NCBI GenBank assembly: GCA_945787295.1
Contig: CALZHQ010000050.1
Coordinates: 1 to 30,050 of the forward strand
Length of the DNA stretch: 30,050 nt
Origin: an uncultured Desulfuromonadales bacterium
GTDB taxonomy: Bacteria > Desulfobacterota > Desulfuromonadia > Desulfuromonadales > Geopsychrobacteraceae
Direction of reading: 5' to 3'
The notes below the pieces were generated by a model, which made no database searches, was not told where the DNA came from, and worked only from the letters and a program-made list of their open reading frames with translations. A program made the translations under genes and the position numbers. Positions 20,401-28,765 of this stretch are shown here, in pieces (the stretch's first letter is position 1; each line of letters opens with the position of its first letter).

Positions 20401-23400
20401 TGCCCAGAGCAAAATCGTCCGTACCAGCCTGCAGAAGTCTTCAGGAAATATCGTTCTTGAAAGTCGGAGTCAAGGCGAAGATGCGGCCTGGACGCCACAT
20501 ATCAAAGCGAGAATCATTCAAGGCCCGACAGATAAAACCCTGAGTAATCTTAAGCTCAAGCTTCCGAAGCGCGCCCCTGACTTCAGCCAAGAAGACCATG
20601 CCGCCATCACCCAACGAGCCGGCTTGAACTACGGGCCCGCCTTTCGTGCAATTTCGCATGGCTGGGCAGGAACGGAGAGCGCCATCGCTGCCCTCCGGTT
20701 ACCGGAAGATTGTGAGTACAATGCTGAGCAGTTCTATCTGCACCCGGTGTTACTCGACTGCGCTTTCCAACTCAGTGCTCACCTGTTGCCGACTCAGCAG
20801 GAGGCAACCAGCGGAATTGCCTATATCCCAACCAGGATCGAGCGGTTTCATCTCTATAACGACAAACAGCTGCCGACCCATGCGACGGCACGGATTCTGG
20901 TGAAATCGCCCTATTCGATCACCGCTGAGTTTACTCTTTTTGACCAACAGCAAAATGCTGTCGCCCTGTATAAAGGGGTTCGCTTTAAAGCGATCCGCTT
21001 GAAAAAGTCGATCCGACATAGCCTGTCATTCCTCGACTATCACCTGACACCGGCACCGCGAGGCATGCAGTACGGGACAGCGGAAATCGAGTCGCAAATA
21101 CAAGCGAGCCTGCTTCCGGCGATAAAATCCTGGTATCAGGATCAACGGAATCTCAAGTATGTCCAAGAAGTCGAACCCCTGCTTGAAAGTTTGACCGCCG
21201 CCTATATCTCCGAGGCACTGGGTAAGCTGGCCAACAGTTCCGGGGCTATTCTCTCCGAAACGCTGCCCGTTCCGAATCGTGACGCAACAACGACCAGGGC
21301 GCTACTGGACTCCCTATTGGCAATCGGCCTCAGTCAAGGAGACGTGCAACCGGCTGATCAGGGTTGGCAGTTCAGCCCGCCTGATCAGGATGATATTTCT
21401 GCTGATTTGATCTGGAACACTTTAATTCGGGAATATCCCGATTACCTGCAACCGATCTTAAGTGTCGGCCGTTGTGGTCTGCACCTGCTGCAGCGCCTTG
21501 ACGGTCAGCAGCCGTTGTCCAGTTTGGAGCCCCAACAATCCCTTTACAGCAAACAAATTTCAGCCATTCACAACAAGGGATTTGCTCCCTACCTCGCACA
21601 GCAACTCGCTGCCATCATCAGCAACTGCCAGCAATCCCTGGCTGAAGGAGAACGCCTCAGTATCATTGAAGTTGGCCATGACGGCCCCTTGCTGGCAGAA
21701 GCTCTTTGTGGCAATATCGATTTTCACATCTGCGATTACAGCTTTTCTGGCCCGACGGAAGAGGCCATTGAAAACGCCCTCGCGCTGCAAAAGCAATACC
21801 CGCAACTGCAGGTCGATCAGCCGGGCAAACCGAGGCTGAATTCACAGCAGCTGGCGCTGGTACATCTGAATTTCCTGGAAGCAGAGTCACTCAAAACCAG
21901 CTTGAGTGAATTGAGTCAACGGCTCACAGCAGACGCCTCAATTCTGTTGATCGGTGAACAAAAGTCCAACTGGCTTGATTTTATCCTGAACATTACCGCG
22001 GCAGAAAAATCGCACCAGCCATTGTCCATTCCCCAGCTGACTCGGTTGCTCAATGAACAACAATTTCAACTCGATGAGACATTTACCAAGCTTGCGGAAA
22101 AAGTAGCCGGTCCCTATCTGCTCATGGCAAAGCAGAAGCAGCCCCTTACGGCAGAACAAACGGCGAATGTTGTGACCGACAAAGCCAACTGGCTGCTCAT
22201 CTGCTCTTCACAGGCGGAAGAGCAGCAACTCGCTCAAACACTGGCCAGCCGCTTAACGGAAAAACAACAAACCGCTGAAGTTCTCTGCATCGCCTCTGTA
22301 GCAGAACTGGAAGCAAAACTCGCTGAACCGGCGCATCTGTATGACCAATTTGAAAACATTGTACAGCTCTACGGATTCCTGGATGTGGACACTGCAACCG
22401 CCGCCATCTCTCGCTGTGAAATTGCGGCAGGCATTATTCAATTCTGCGAATCGAGCGATTTTTCCCAATCCTTCTGGGTTCTAACCAACGGCGTGGCGGA
22501 AACCTTCCCCTGTGATCAGCGACGTCAAAACGATGTCGGCACACTCGCCGAACAGCCCCCGGCTGACGCGGCTCTCTGGGGCTTTGCCCGAACGGCAATG
22601 AACGAAGCGGGCCGATTGCAGGTTAGGATGACAGATCTGCCCCGCGAAATGACCTCCGCCAGCCAAAATGCATTGCTTGCCGAGTGGCTGGCGCCAAGCC
22701 AGGAAAATGAGCTATGCCTGACGGCGCAGGGAGCAAGGTACGCCCCCAGGTTACGCCGGGAAGCGTCTCCAGCTACCCCTGTCGAAGCGAACCAGGATAA
22801 CTCTATTACCACGCTGGAGTTCCATAGCCCCGGACAGTTGCGCAACCTGCACTGGCTAAGCAAACCGGCCCATCCCCCGGCAGCGGATGAAATTGAAGTC
22901 GAAGTCCTGGCTACCGGGCTTAATTTCCGTGATGTCATGTACACCCTCGGCTTGCTGTCAGATGAGGCCCTGGAGGATGGCTTTGCCGGGGCCAGCCTCG
23001 GTCTTGAGTTCTCCGGCCGCATCAGCAGAATCGGTGGTGAGCACAGTGACTTTGCCAGCGGCGACTTAGTCGTCGGGTTCGGACCCGCAAGCTTCAGTAA
23101 CCGCTTGCTGACGAAAGCCGATGCAGTGGCCAGACTCCCGGAAAATATCGATCCAGTCGCCGCGGCAACCATCCCGACCGCCTTTTTTACTGCCTATTAC
23201 GCCCTGCACCACTGCGCGCGTTTGCAGCCGGGAGAAAAGGTCCTGATCCATGGCGCTGCCGGCGGCGTCGGCATTGCCGCAATACAGGTTGCCCAATGGC
23301 TCGGAGCCGAAATCTATGCCACAGCCGGGTCAGAGGAAAAACGCGATTTTCTCCAGCTGCTCGGAGTTGAGAAAATTTATGATTCACGCTCACTGACCTT

Positions 23401-25084
23401 TGCCGAAGAAATCCTCGCAGAATCTGCTGATGGTGAAGGCGTCGATGTCGTCCTGAACTCGCTGAACGGTGAAGCGATCCGGCGGAATTTCCGCGTCCTG
23501 AAACCCCTCGGCCGTTTTTTAGAGATCGGCAAGCGCGATTTTTACGCAAATACTGAAATCGGATTGCGACCATTCCGAAATAATATCAGCTACTTCGGAA
23601 TTGATGCCGATCAACTCAGGCACAGATCTCCCGATCTTGCCAACCGTCTCTTCAGGGAGATGATGGAACTGTTCCAACAGGGGCATTTACATCCCCTCCC
23701 ATATACCCTCTTTAATGCTCTGCATGTAGAAGATGCCTTCCGCTATATGCAACAGGCCAAACAGATCGGCAAGATCCTGGTCGGAAATTACCGGGAGCTC
23801 CCTGATAACCGCGATCCCTCCCTCAGCGGCGAACCACAACAGCTGAAACTGAAAAAAGAGGCCAGCTATCTGATTACCGGAGGCCTCAGCGGGCTCGGCC
23901 TGCGCCTGGGACGGTGGCTGGTCGAGCGCGGCGCCAGACATCTCCTGCTCATCAGCAGACGGGGCGAAGTTACCCCAGAGGAGCGTCCGGCGCTTGAGGC
24001 GCTTGAAACTATGGGGGTAACTGTCTATCCCATCAGTTGTGATGTAACCGACCGCACCGAACTTGAGAAATTGTTGACGAGCTGTAAAAGCGAGCTGCCA
24101 CCGATAAGGGGAATCATTCACGCGGCAACGACAATCGAAGATGGCCTGATCCGTAACCAGACCAGGCAACAGCTGAGATCCGGGATGGCGGCCAAGCTGC
24201 TCGGTGCGCAAAACCTGCATGAACTCACCGCAATGCTCGATCTCGACCTGTTCATTCTGCTCTCTTCGGCCACGACCCTGTTCGGCAATCCCGGCCAGAG
24301 CTCCTATGTCGCCGCGAACCATTGGCTTGAAGCGCTGGCTGCCCATCGCCGCGCCCGGCAACTTCCGGCGACTTGCATCCGCCTCGGCGCGATCGATGAC
24401 GTCGGCTTTTTAGCCCGCAATCAGGACGTCAAGAACAACCTGCAAAACCGGATGGGCGGGGGAGCCCTGCATTCGGATGACGTCACTGATGTTATCGAAC
24501 AGATGTTGCTCTCCGATTGCCGGTCAACCTTGGGCTGCCTTGAGTTTGACTGGGTTTCCCTGAAACGGTTCCTGCCGAGTGCGCAGGCAGCAAAATTCGC
24601 GGAAATCGACGCAGTAACGGACGAAAATGATGCTGACCATGAACATCAGATCGATTTACAGCAAATGCTCACGGAGCTCTCCACCGATGAGTTGCATGCG
24701 GAACTGGTCCAGCTGCTAAAGGCTGAACTGAGCAGAATTCTGCTGATTGCTGAAAACAAGATCGACCCCCATCGCTCGCTCTATGATATCGGCCTCGACT
24801 CGCTGATGGGAGTCGAACTGACTGCCGCAGTCGAAGACAATCTGGGAATTTCGATCCCGGTTATGCTGCTCAGCGAAGCACCGAGCCTGAACAAGCTCAG
24901 CAGCCATATCATCAAGAGCCTCAAAGGGGAAGGGGAAGACGATGACGAGGATCAAGCCGCACGCCAACAAGTACAGAACATCGCTGCCCAACATGGGGTC
25001 GGCTCGAACGAGCTTGCCGATCTTGAAGAAATAACTGACCAACTTACTTCGTCCGCGGACGGACAACAAATTATCAAGCCCTGA
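17495..25084 (+). CDS. Type I polyketide/fatty-acid synthase (KS-AT-DH-degenerate MT-ER-KR-ACP)
   Basis: A single-module, fully reducing type I synthase of 2529 residues, probably working iteratively in the cytoplasm. KS (about 5-425): Cys172, His307, His345. AT (about 545-830): Ser624 in GHSVGE and His728 in YAFHSP, a motif nearer malonyl- than methylmalonyl-specific ATs. DH (about 905-1165): His925 and Asp1088 (HPVLLD). Region 1300-1520 has a methyltransferase-like layout, but the SAM motif is degraded to EVGHDGP at 1392. A structural KR half, ER (about 1770-2100, HGAAGGVG with Gly1920 the first glycine), KR (TGGLSGLG near 2129, Tyr2271 and Asn2275) and ACP (Ser2436 in GLDSL) follow. There is no thioesterase; the protein ends in an acidic tail. 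The PLP enzyme gene starts 7 bases later. It resembles RkpA and WcbR of capsule loci (from memory). The ribosome site is weak (GATAAG). Confidence 0.93.
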   Translation: MNKKVAIISYSYRLPGVSKKPLWDALISGDNLISQVPADRWSYDAFLHPDPKHPGTSYSFSSGTLGDISGFDAAFFGISPREAANMDPQQRLLLELTWEALENAGIPPETLRGSRSQVIIGVSTTDYSYRLTDDLGMVDSSTATGNAASILANRLSYFYDLKGASLIIDTACSSSLVAFHHACQAILSGQTDVAITGGICLHLHPYGFLTFSTASMLSPTGRCHVFDEAADGYVRSEGAGIFILKDYDQALADQDPIVAVVAGSAVNTDGHKSSMTVPCAKSQAALIEQACQSAALQPEDIDYFEAHGTGTQVGDPIETEAIGMALGQHRITPLPIGSIKSNLGHLEAAAGIAGLTKAILTLNKRCIPPTIGFNRPNPNIKFSDWKLEVVTAPKQLKKSGKLTVGINSFGFGGANAHIILQSEADSKPSGGAICRPAEPLPIFLSARSPEALKQAASELASQLAAQTELSLYDLAYSSRFHRQQLNYAALFEVNSISAAKSKLTAFATQDNQEQDNAKGIYTQQRLENPRGPIFVYSGNGCQWEGMGQELIENDPIFRRAVEAVDRYFVPLAGYSLVAELAGGNGPKRLERTEISQPALFALQVGITKRLRKEGIVPAAVAGHSVGEIAAAWASGALSLQGAVKVIYYRSLHQGLTKGQGQMTAVGLPEQGLVEMLSEARYASLSLAGSNSPRGCTIAGPESALDIFETELSKKDLPYKRLDLDYAFHSPVMDGIEVGIRRDLANLKTHTTIIPFISTISGQPTDGRQLTAEYWWHNIRKPVQFQLAVDRLMAKKYNLFVEIGAHPILQNYLKDILRENNLDGAVITSLSRSENSPDRITATARQIALAGYDNCLERWFPVKGNFVNLPNYPWQRERHWVSATPESLGLLQRNYSHALLGYPLVQQQGSWENHLDTKKFPWLADHQVGDSVVFPGAGFAELVCAAAALTTAAEVTEIEELEILAPLLLSAQSKIVRTSLQKSSGNIVLESRSQGEDAAWTPHIKARIIQGPTDKTLSNLKLKLPKRAPDFSQEDHAAITQRAGLNYGPAFRAISHGWAGTESAIAALRLPEDCEYNAEQFYLHPVLLDCAFQLSAHLLPTQQEATSGIAYIPTRIERFHLYNDKQLPTHATARILVKSPYSITAEFTLFDQQQNAVALYKGVRFKAIRLKKSIRHSLSFLDYHLTPAPRGMQYGTAEIESQIQASLLPAIKSWYQDQRNLKYVQEVEPLLESLTAAYISEALGKLANSSGAILSETLPVPNRDATTTRALLDSLLAIGLSQGDVQPADQGWQFSPPDQDDISADLIWNTLIREYPDYLQPILSVGRCGLHLLQRLDGQQPLSSLEPQQSLYSKQISAIHNKGFAPYLAQQLAAIISNCQQSLAEGERLSIIEVGHDGPLLAEALCGNIDFHICDYSFSGPTEEAIENALALQKQYPQLQVDQPGKPRLNSQQLALVHLNFLEAESLKTSLSELSQRLTADASILLIGEQKSNWLDFILNITAAEKSHQPLSIPQLTRLLNEQQFQLDETFTKLAEKVAGPYLLMAKQKQPLTAEQTANVVTDKANWLLICSSQAEEQQLAQTLASRLTEKQQTAEVLCIASVAELEAKLAEPAHLYDQFENIVQLYGFLDVDTATAAISRCEIAAGIIQFCESSDFSQSFWVLTNGVAETFPCDQRRQNDVGTLAEQPPADAALWGFARTAMNEAGRLQVRMTDLPREMTSASQNALLAEWLAPSQENELCLTAQGARYAPRLRREASPATPVEANQDNSITTLEFHSPGQLRNLHWLSKPAHPPAADEIEVEVLATGLNFRDVMYTLGLLSDEALEDGFAGASLGLEFSGRISRIGGEHSDFASGDLVVGFGPASFSNRLLTKADAVARLPENIDPVAAATIPTAFFTAYYALHHCARLQPGEKVLIHGAAGGVGIAAIQVAQWLGAEIYATAGSEEKRDFLQLLGVEKIYDSRSLTFAEEILAESADGEGVDVVLNSLNGEAIRRNFRVLKPLGRFLEIGKRDFYANTEIGLRPFRNNISYFGIDADQLRHRSPDLANRLFREMMELFQQGHLHPLPYTLFNALHVEDAFRYMQQAKQIGKILVGNYRELPDNRDPSLSGEPQQLKLKKEASYLITGGLSGLGLRLGRWLVERGARHLLLISRRGEVTPEERPALEALETMGVTVYPISCDVTDRTELEKLLTSCKSELPPIRGIIHAATTIEDGLIRNQTRQQLRSGMAAKLLGAQNLHELTAMLDLDLFILLSSATTLFGNPGQSSYVAANHWLEALAAHRRARQLPATCIRLGAIDDVGFLARNQDVKNNLQNRMGGGALHSDDVTDVIEQMLLSDCRSTLGCLEFDWVSLKRFLPSAQAAKFAEIDAVTDENDADHEHQIDLQQMLTELSTDELHAELVQLLKAELSRILLIAENKIDPHRSLYDIGLDSLMGVELTAAVEDNLGISIPVMLLSEAPSLNKLSSHIIKSLKGEGEDDDEDQAARQQVQNIAAQHGVGSNELADLEEITDQLTSSADGQQIIKP

Positions 25085-25091
25085 GACCCTG

Positions 25092-26420
25092 ATGAAAATT
25101 CTAAGCGGCAAAGCAAAACATAAGCTGATCCAAAGCGTACTGGACCGAAAACTGAAAGGTGTAACCGCATCTGACCAGTACTCTTCAACGCGGACCGAAC
25201 AGAAGGAGAATATTCCCGAGCAGTTTTATCACTTTGATCAGCATCCGGCATATCTGCAGATGCAGATCATCCATAAGGGAGCTAAACAGTTCGGCATCGG
25301 CAATCCGTTCTTCCGGGTCCATGACGGCAATGCCGGAGCGACCACAACCATTCAAAACCGCCAGCTGATCAACTTCGCCAGCTACAATTATCTCGGCCTG
25401 TCCGGCCACCCGCAGGTCAATCAGGCCGCCCATGAGGCGATCGAAACCTATGGCACCTCGGTTTCGGCCAGTCGGCCAGTCGCCGGAGAGCGTCCCATCC
25501 ATCGCGCGCTGGAACGGGCTCTCGCCGACCTCTACCAGGTGGACGATGCGGTAGTCTTTGTCAGCGGCCATGCCACCAATGTCTCGACCATCGGCCATCT
25601 CTTCGGCCCCAAGGACCTGATCCTGCATGACGAACTGATCCACAACAGTATCCTGGTCGGCATCCAGCTGTCCGGGGCCAAACGGCTGCCGTTCCCTCAC
25701 AACAATCTGGCCGCCTTGGAGAAAACGCTGCAGGAATCAAGAGAGTCCTATGAAAGGGTCTTGATCGTTGCCGAAGGGCTCTACAGTATGGACGGCGACT
25801 TCCCTGACCTGCCAACGCTGATCGAACTGAAAAAGCGGCACAAATGCTTCCTGATGATCGATGAGGCCCATTCCCTGGGGGTCATGGGAGCGACCGGCAA
25901 AGGGCTTCGGGAACATTTTGCCCTCCAGGACGACGAGGTCGATATCTGGATGGGGACTCTCAGCAAGAGCTTTGCCGGCTGCGGCGGGTTTGTTGCCGGC
26001 AGCAGTGCCCTGGTGGAACAATTGAAATTTCTGGCCCCGGGGTTCCTCTACAGCGTCGGCATCCCGGCCCAGGTGGCCGCCCCATCCCTGGCCGCGCTGC
26101 AGATCATGCTCAAGGAACCGGACCGGGTACAGCGCCTGCAAAAGCACTCGGAGTTTTTCCTGGCGGAAGCAAAAAAAAGAGGGCTTGATACCGGCCTCTG
26201 TCAAGGTTTTGCAATTGTCCCGGTGATCACCGGCAGCTCTGTCAGTGCGGCGCAGCTGTCGGAAAAAATGCTGGCGCGCGGCATCAATGTACAACCGATT
26301 ATCTATCCGGCGGTGCCGGAAAAAACCGCGCGGCTGAGGTTCTTTCTCACCTCCGAGCATACCGAAAAGCAGATGGTGACGGCCCTGGACTGCCTGCTTG
26401 AAGAGCTGGAAACCCTCTAG
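25092..26420 (+). CDS. Alpha-oxoamine synthase family PLP enzyme (AONS/KBL/SPT-like)
   Basis: Family members condense an amino acid with an acyl thioester, with loss of CO2, to give a 2-amino ketone (examples: BioF, Kbl, serine palmitoyltransferase). The protein is 442 residues, with an N-terminal extension of about 45 residues ahead of the usual core. Visible are NFASYNYLGLSGHP, GTSVSASRPVAGE, the cofactor-binding DEAH (257-260) and the Schiff-base Lys292 in TLSKSFAGCGG. The gene starts 7 bases after the synthase stop. A synthase lacking a thioesterase followed by this enzyme suggests that it off-loads the ACP-bound chain. RkpG and WcbT occupy the same position in capsule loci as I recall. 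BioF itself is unlikely, as no other biotin gene is near. The amino acid substrate cannot be read from sequence. Confidence 0.9.
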   Translation: MKILSGKAKHKLIQSVLDRKLKGVTASDQYSSTRTEQKENIPEQFYHFDQHPAYLQMQIIHKGAKQFGIGNPFFRVHDGNAGATTTIQNRQLINFASYNYLGLSGHPQVNQAAHEAIETYGTSVSASRPVAGERPIHRALERALADLYQVDDAVVFVSGHATNVSTIGHLFGPKDLILHDELIHNSILVGIQLSGAKRLPFPHNNLAALEKTLQESRESYERVLIVAEGLYSMDGDFPDLPTLIELKKRHKCFLMIDEAHSLGVMGATGKGLREHFALQDDEVDIWMGTLSKSFAGCGGFVAGSSALVEQLKFLAPGFLYSVGIPAQVAAPSLAALQIMLKEPDRVQRLQKHSEFFLAEAKKRGLDTGLCQGFAIVPVITGSSVSAAQLSEKMLARGINVQPIIYPAVPEKTARLRFFLTSEHTEKQMVTALDCLLEELETL

Positions 26421-26426
26421 GTTTTA

Positions 26427-27647
26427 TCAGATCAATTGATTCAACTTTGCGCGGCTGAGTCGTTCCACGGCGGCGGTCACCGCAGCGCTCAGCCCCGGTT
26501 CACTGAAATAGCCTCCGCGGATCTGCAAAGTCGCTGCAACGGCCTTGACAAAGGCACTGGTCAGTTCCGTATCAGGAACTCCCGGCTCGGCCCAAAACTG
26601 GTCCAGTTCACCTTGGCAGGTCATACCAGGAATATCGAAGATAGCCTCGCCAAGCAGCTTGACCGGACACCCCAGTTGTAATGCGCGTATCCCCGAAGTG
26701 CTGTTGACTGTCACCATTCCGGCAGATCCGCGGATCATCTCATCCAGATTGCCGCCATCATAATATCCGACTCTTTCTACCACAGAGAATTCAGCAGCAA
26801 TCCGCAGGACCACTTTACGCCAGTTTTTCAGGCCAGGGTCCCAGGGGTGGACCTTGACCAACAGTTTGGTGTTTTCCTCGGCATGCTCAGCAAAGGATTT
26901 GATGATCTTGCGGATAGGCTCCTGCAGATTATTAAAAGGGGAGTAGGCCGTAATCTGAAAATCATCTTCTATCTGTAGTGGAAAAACGAAGTATCGATCC
27001 TGTGTTGAAAGCAAAGCTGAGAACTGGCGCTCCGCCTGTTTATTATTCCTTCCGGCAAACAACAGCCGAATACCGGTCCCTGGATAGAGTAACAGTGGAT
27101 TTGCTCTTTTATAGGGGCGATAATTGGGGAACAGCCAAAACAGGAAAAGGTTGGAAAAGTGATAGATCATATCCCAACCGGCCATGGTCCAAAAACTATC
27201 CAGATACTTTCTCGCAAAATCGATATCTGGAGCTGCTGCTGCCAATGCTCTGATCTGCTTGGGATCGCGAGGAAATTTTGAATTGGCGTTCATCCCCTCC
27301 TGCTCGAATACGATCCAATCGGGACGCAGGTAACCGAAATCGGTGGCAATAACCTGCACGCCACGCAGCTTCGCCGCCGCTACGGCATGTTTGTGATAGG
27401 GGCGCTGTTCGCCATGCAGGATGAGGTCGGTGATCTTCTTTTCGTCAAGTAAGTTGGCTATGAATCCCGGCCACTCAGCAAAAGAGCCCTTGTAGTTGAT
27501 CGGGTTCGGCCCACGCCAGAAAAGCTGGTCACCCACAGACAGATTGATCGCCATCACCTCATGCCCCAGTTCGCTCATCTGGCGACCGATTCGGGTATAA
27601 AAGGAGGACGGAGGACCTTGCAGGAAGAGTATTCGTCGGGTATCCAT
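26427..27647 (-). CDS. KpsS/LipB-like capsule polysaccharide biosynthesis protein (probable beta-Kdo transferase)
   Basis: The 406-residue protein fits the KpsS/KpsC family, whose members add beta-linked Kdo to the lipid acceptor of group 2-type capsules at the inner membrane. The N-terminus has LFLQGPPSSFYTRIGRQM and the NLSVGDQLFWRG segment. The C-terminal half has KVHPWDPG and the diagnostic VNSTSGIRALQLGCPVK followed by IFDIPGMTCQGELDQFW. The frame is open further upstream into the SDR gene, but I start at ATG 27647, directly before the conserved LFLQGPP motif and 13 bases past the SDR stop, so the two form an operon. Its 3' end lies 6 bases from the converging PLP-enzyme gene. No KpsC partner or exporter is inside the window. 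Confidence 0.82.
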   Translation of the reverse strand: MDTRRILFLQGPPSSFYTRIGRQMSELGHEVMAINLSVGDQLFWRGPNPINYKGSFAEWPGFIANLLDEKKITDLILHGEQRPYHKHAVAAAKLRGVQVIATDFGYLRPDWIVFEQEGMNANSKFPRDPKQIRALAAAAPDIDFARKYLDSFWTMAGWDMIYHFSNLFLFWLFPNYRPYKRANPLLLYPGTGIRLLFAGRNNKQAERQFSALLSTQDRYFVFPLQIEDDFQITAYSPFNNLQEPIRKIIKSFAEHAEENTKLLVKVHPWDPGLKNWRKVVLRIAAEFSVVERVGYYDGGNLDEMIRGSAGMVTVNSTSGIRALQLGCPVKLLGEAIFDIPGMTCQGELDQFWAEPGVPDTELTSAFVKAVAATLQIRGGYFSEPGLSAAVTAAVERLSRAKLNQLI

Positions 27648-27660
27648 AATTTCCGCTCGG

Positions 27661-28668
27661 TTAACTTTGCTGTCGCCTGTCCAGGAACCAGCGACAGGAG
27701 CGTTGCAGCGCCTGATCAAAATCGACATGGTCCCTGTCATCATCACATGCGGATAACTTTTGTACTTTGTGGCCACAGGTTCTGCCGAAGACATTCACCA
27801 GCAAGGGATGGAGTAACGGTTCCTTGTTGATCGCCAAACGCTTGTGAACCAAGGTAAACAAAGAAGCAACTGCAGCGGCAACTTTAAAGGGCAGATTGAT
27901 CACCAGCCCCCTGCCGTTAATCCCTTCCCGGAAGCGGGCGAGAAAATATTTCCAACTGACATCATAATTGTCACGAACGTTATAGCACTCCCCCAGAGCT
28001 ACCGGTGAAGCGGCCGCCCACAGAATCGCCGCCACAAGATTATCGATATACACCAGACCAGCATTGCTGAGCCCCCCATCGATCGTTACCATAACTCCCG
28101 ATTTGAGCTCCTGACCGATCCTTTCGATAAACTGGCTGCCCGGGCCGATGACATTACACGGCCGCAAAATCGTATAAGGGAGATCAGTCTGCTGGGAAAA
28201 TTTCCTGATCAGCTCTTCGCCCTGAATTTTGCTTTTACCATAATAAAAACCAGCATCGGTCAAAGGAGCCGTTTCATCACAGGGCTCGACAGGGAAACCG
28301 TAGACATCAACAGTGGAGAGATGCACCAGCCTGGGTAGTTTATTATTTCCTGCACTGATCGCCGCCAGAAGATTTTCAACCCCCTGCACATTGGCTTGAT
28401 AATAAGCCTCCCACTCCCCCCAGGTGGCAACATTGGCGGCACAGTGATAAACAGTTTCGACCTGCTCGGTCGCCTTTTTGAGTGCATCAATATCCTCCAG
28501 ATCACCAACGATCAGCTCACATGAGTTTCTCAGGAGCCCACTGAGACGGTCGGGATCCCGCACCAGAAGGCGGACCTTCTCGCCTGATTTAACCAGCACT
28601 TCAGCCAGTCGGTTACCGATAAATCCAGTTGCCCCGGTGACCAATATATTGCTATTGATAGATTTCAT
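27661..28668 (-). CDS. NAD(P)-dependent extended SDR (3-beta-HSD/epimerase-like)
   Basis: A 335-residue extended short-chain dehydrogenase. It has the nucleotide motif TGATGFIG (11-18), an Asp-containing GDLED segment, catalytic Ser118/Thr119 (HLSTVDVYG), Tyr143 and Lys147 (YGKSK), and RPCNVIGPG. A hydrophobic stretch near 258-276 (NLPFKVAAAVASLF) resembles the membrane-contacting part of 3-beta-hydroxysteroid dehydrogenase-like enzymes. This points to a lipid-like ketone or alcohol substrate rather than a sugar nucleotide. In this locus it could reduce the keto group made by the PLP enzyme, as 3-ketosphinganine reductase or RkpH would (inference). A sugar-epimerase role is the alternative. 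It is the first gene of the minus-strand pair, with GGTGAG upstream of its ATG. Confidence 0.85.
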   Translation of the reverse strand: MKSINSNILVTGATGFIGNRLAEVLVKSGEKVRLLVRDPDRLSGLLRNSCELIVGDLEDIDALKKATEQVETVYHCAANVATWGEWEAYYQANVQGVENLLAAISAGNNKLPRLVHLSTVDVYGFPVEPCDETAPLTDAGFYYGKSKIQGEELIRKFSQQTDLPYTILRPCNVIGPGSQFIERIGQELKSGVMVTIDGGLSNAGLVYIDNLVAAILWAAASPVALGECYNVRDNYDVSWKYFLARFREGINGRGLVINLPFKVAAAVASLFTLVHKRLAINKEPLLHPLLVNVFGRTCGHKVQKLSACDDDRDHVDFDQALQRSCRWFLDRRQQS

Positions 28669-28718
28669 TTTTACAGCTCACCGGCATCCATCATTTGGGG
28701 TATGATCCAGTCGTTCAG

Positions 28719-28739
28719 ACAGGTCGCAAAGAAACCTGT
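28719..28739. promoter_or_regulatory. Inverted repeat in the divergent SDR/acyltransferase spacer
   Basis: ACAGGT (28719-28724) and ACCTGT (28734-28739) are a perfect 6-base inverted repeat with a 9-base spacer, in the 97-base region between the two divergent genes. A lone -10-like TATGAT lies at 28701-28706. It could be an operator shared by both genes; six-base arms also occur by chance. Confidence 0.25.
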
Positions 28740-28765
28740 TCCCGCAGCCAACGAGAAAATCGTCT

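Noticed and set aside
27648..27794. N-terminal extension of the KpsS-like protein
   Set aside because: It overlaps the C-terminus of the SDR in another frame and has no family similarity; the conserved N-terminus begins at ATG 27647.
27661..27800. Frameshift in the C-terminus of the SDR
   Set aside because: The segment looks unusual for the family, but the frame continues through VDFDQALQRSCRWF, a normal family ending, so no shift is needed.
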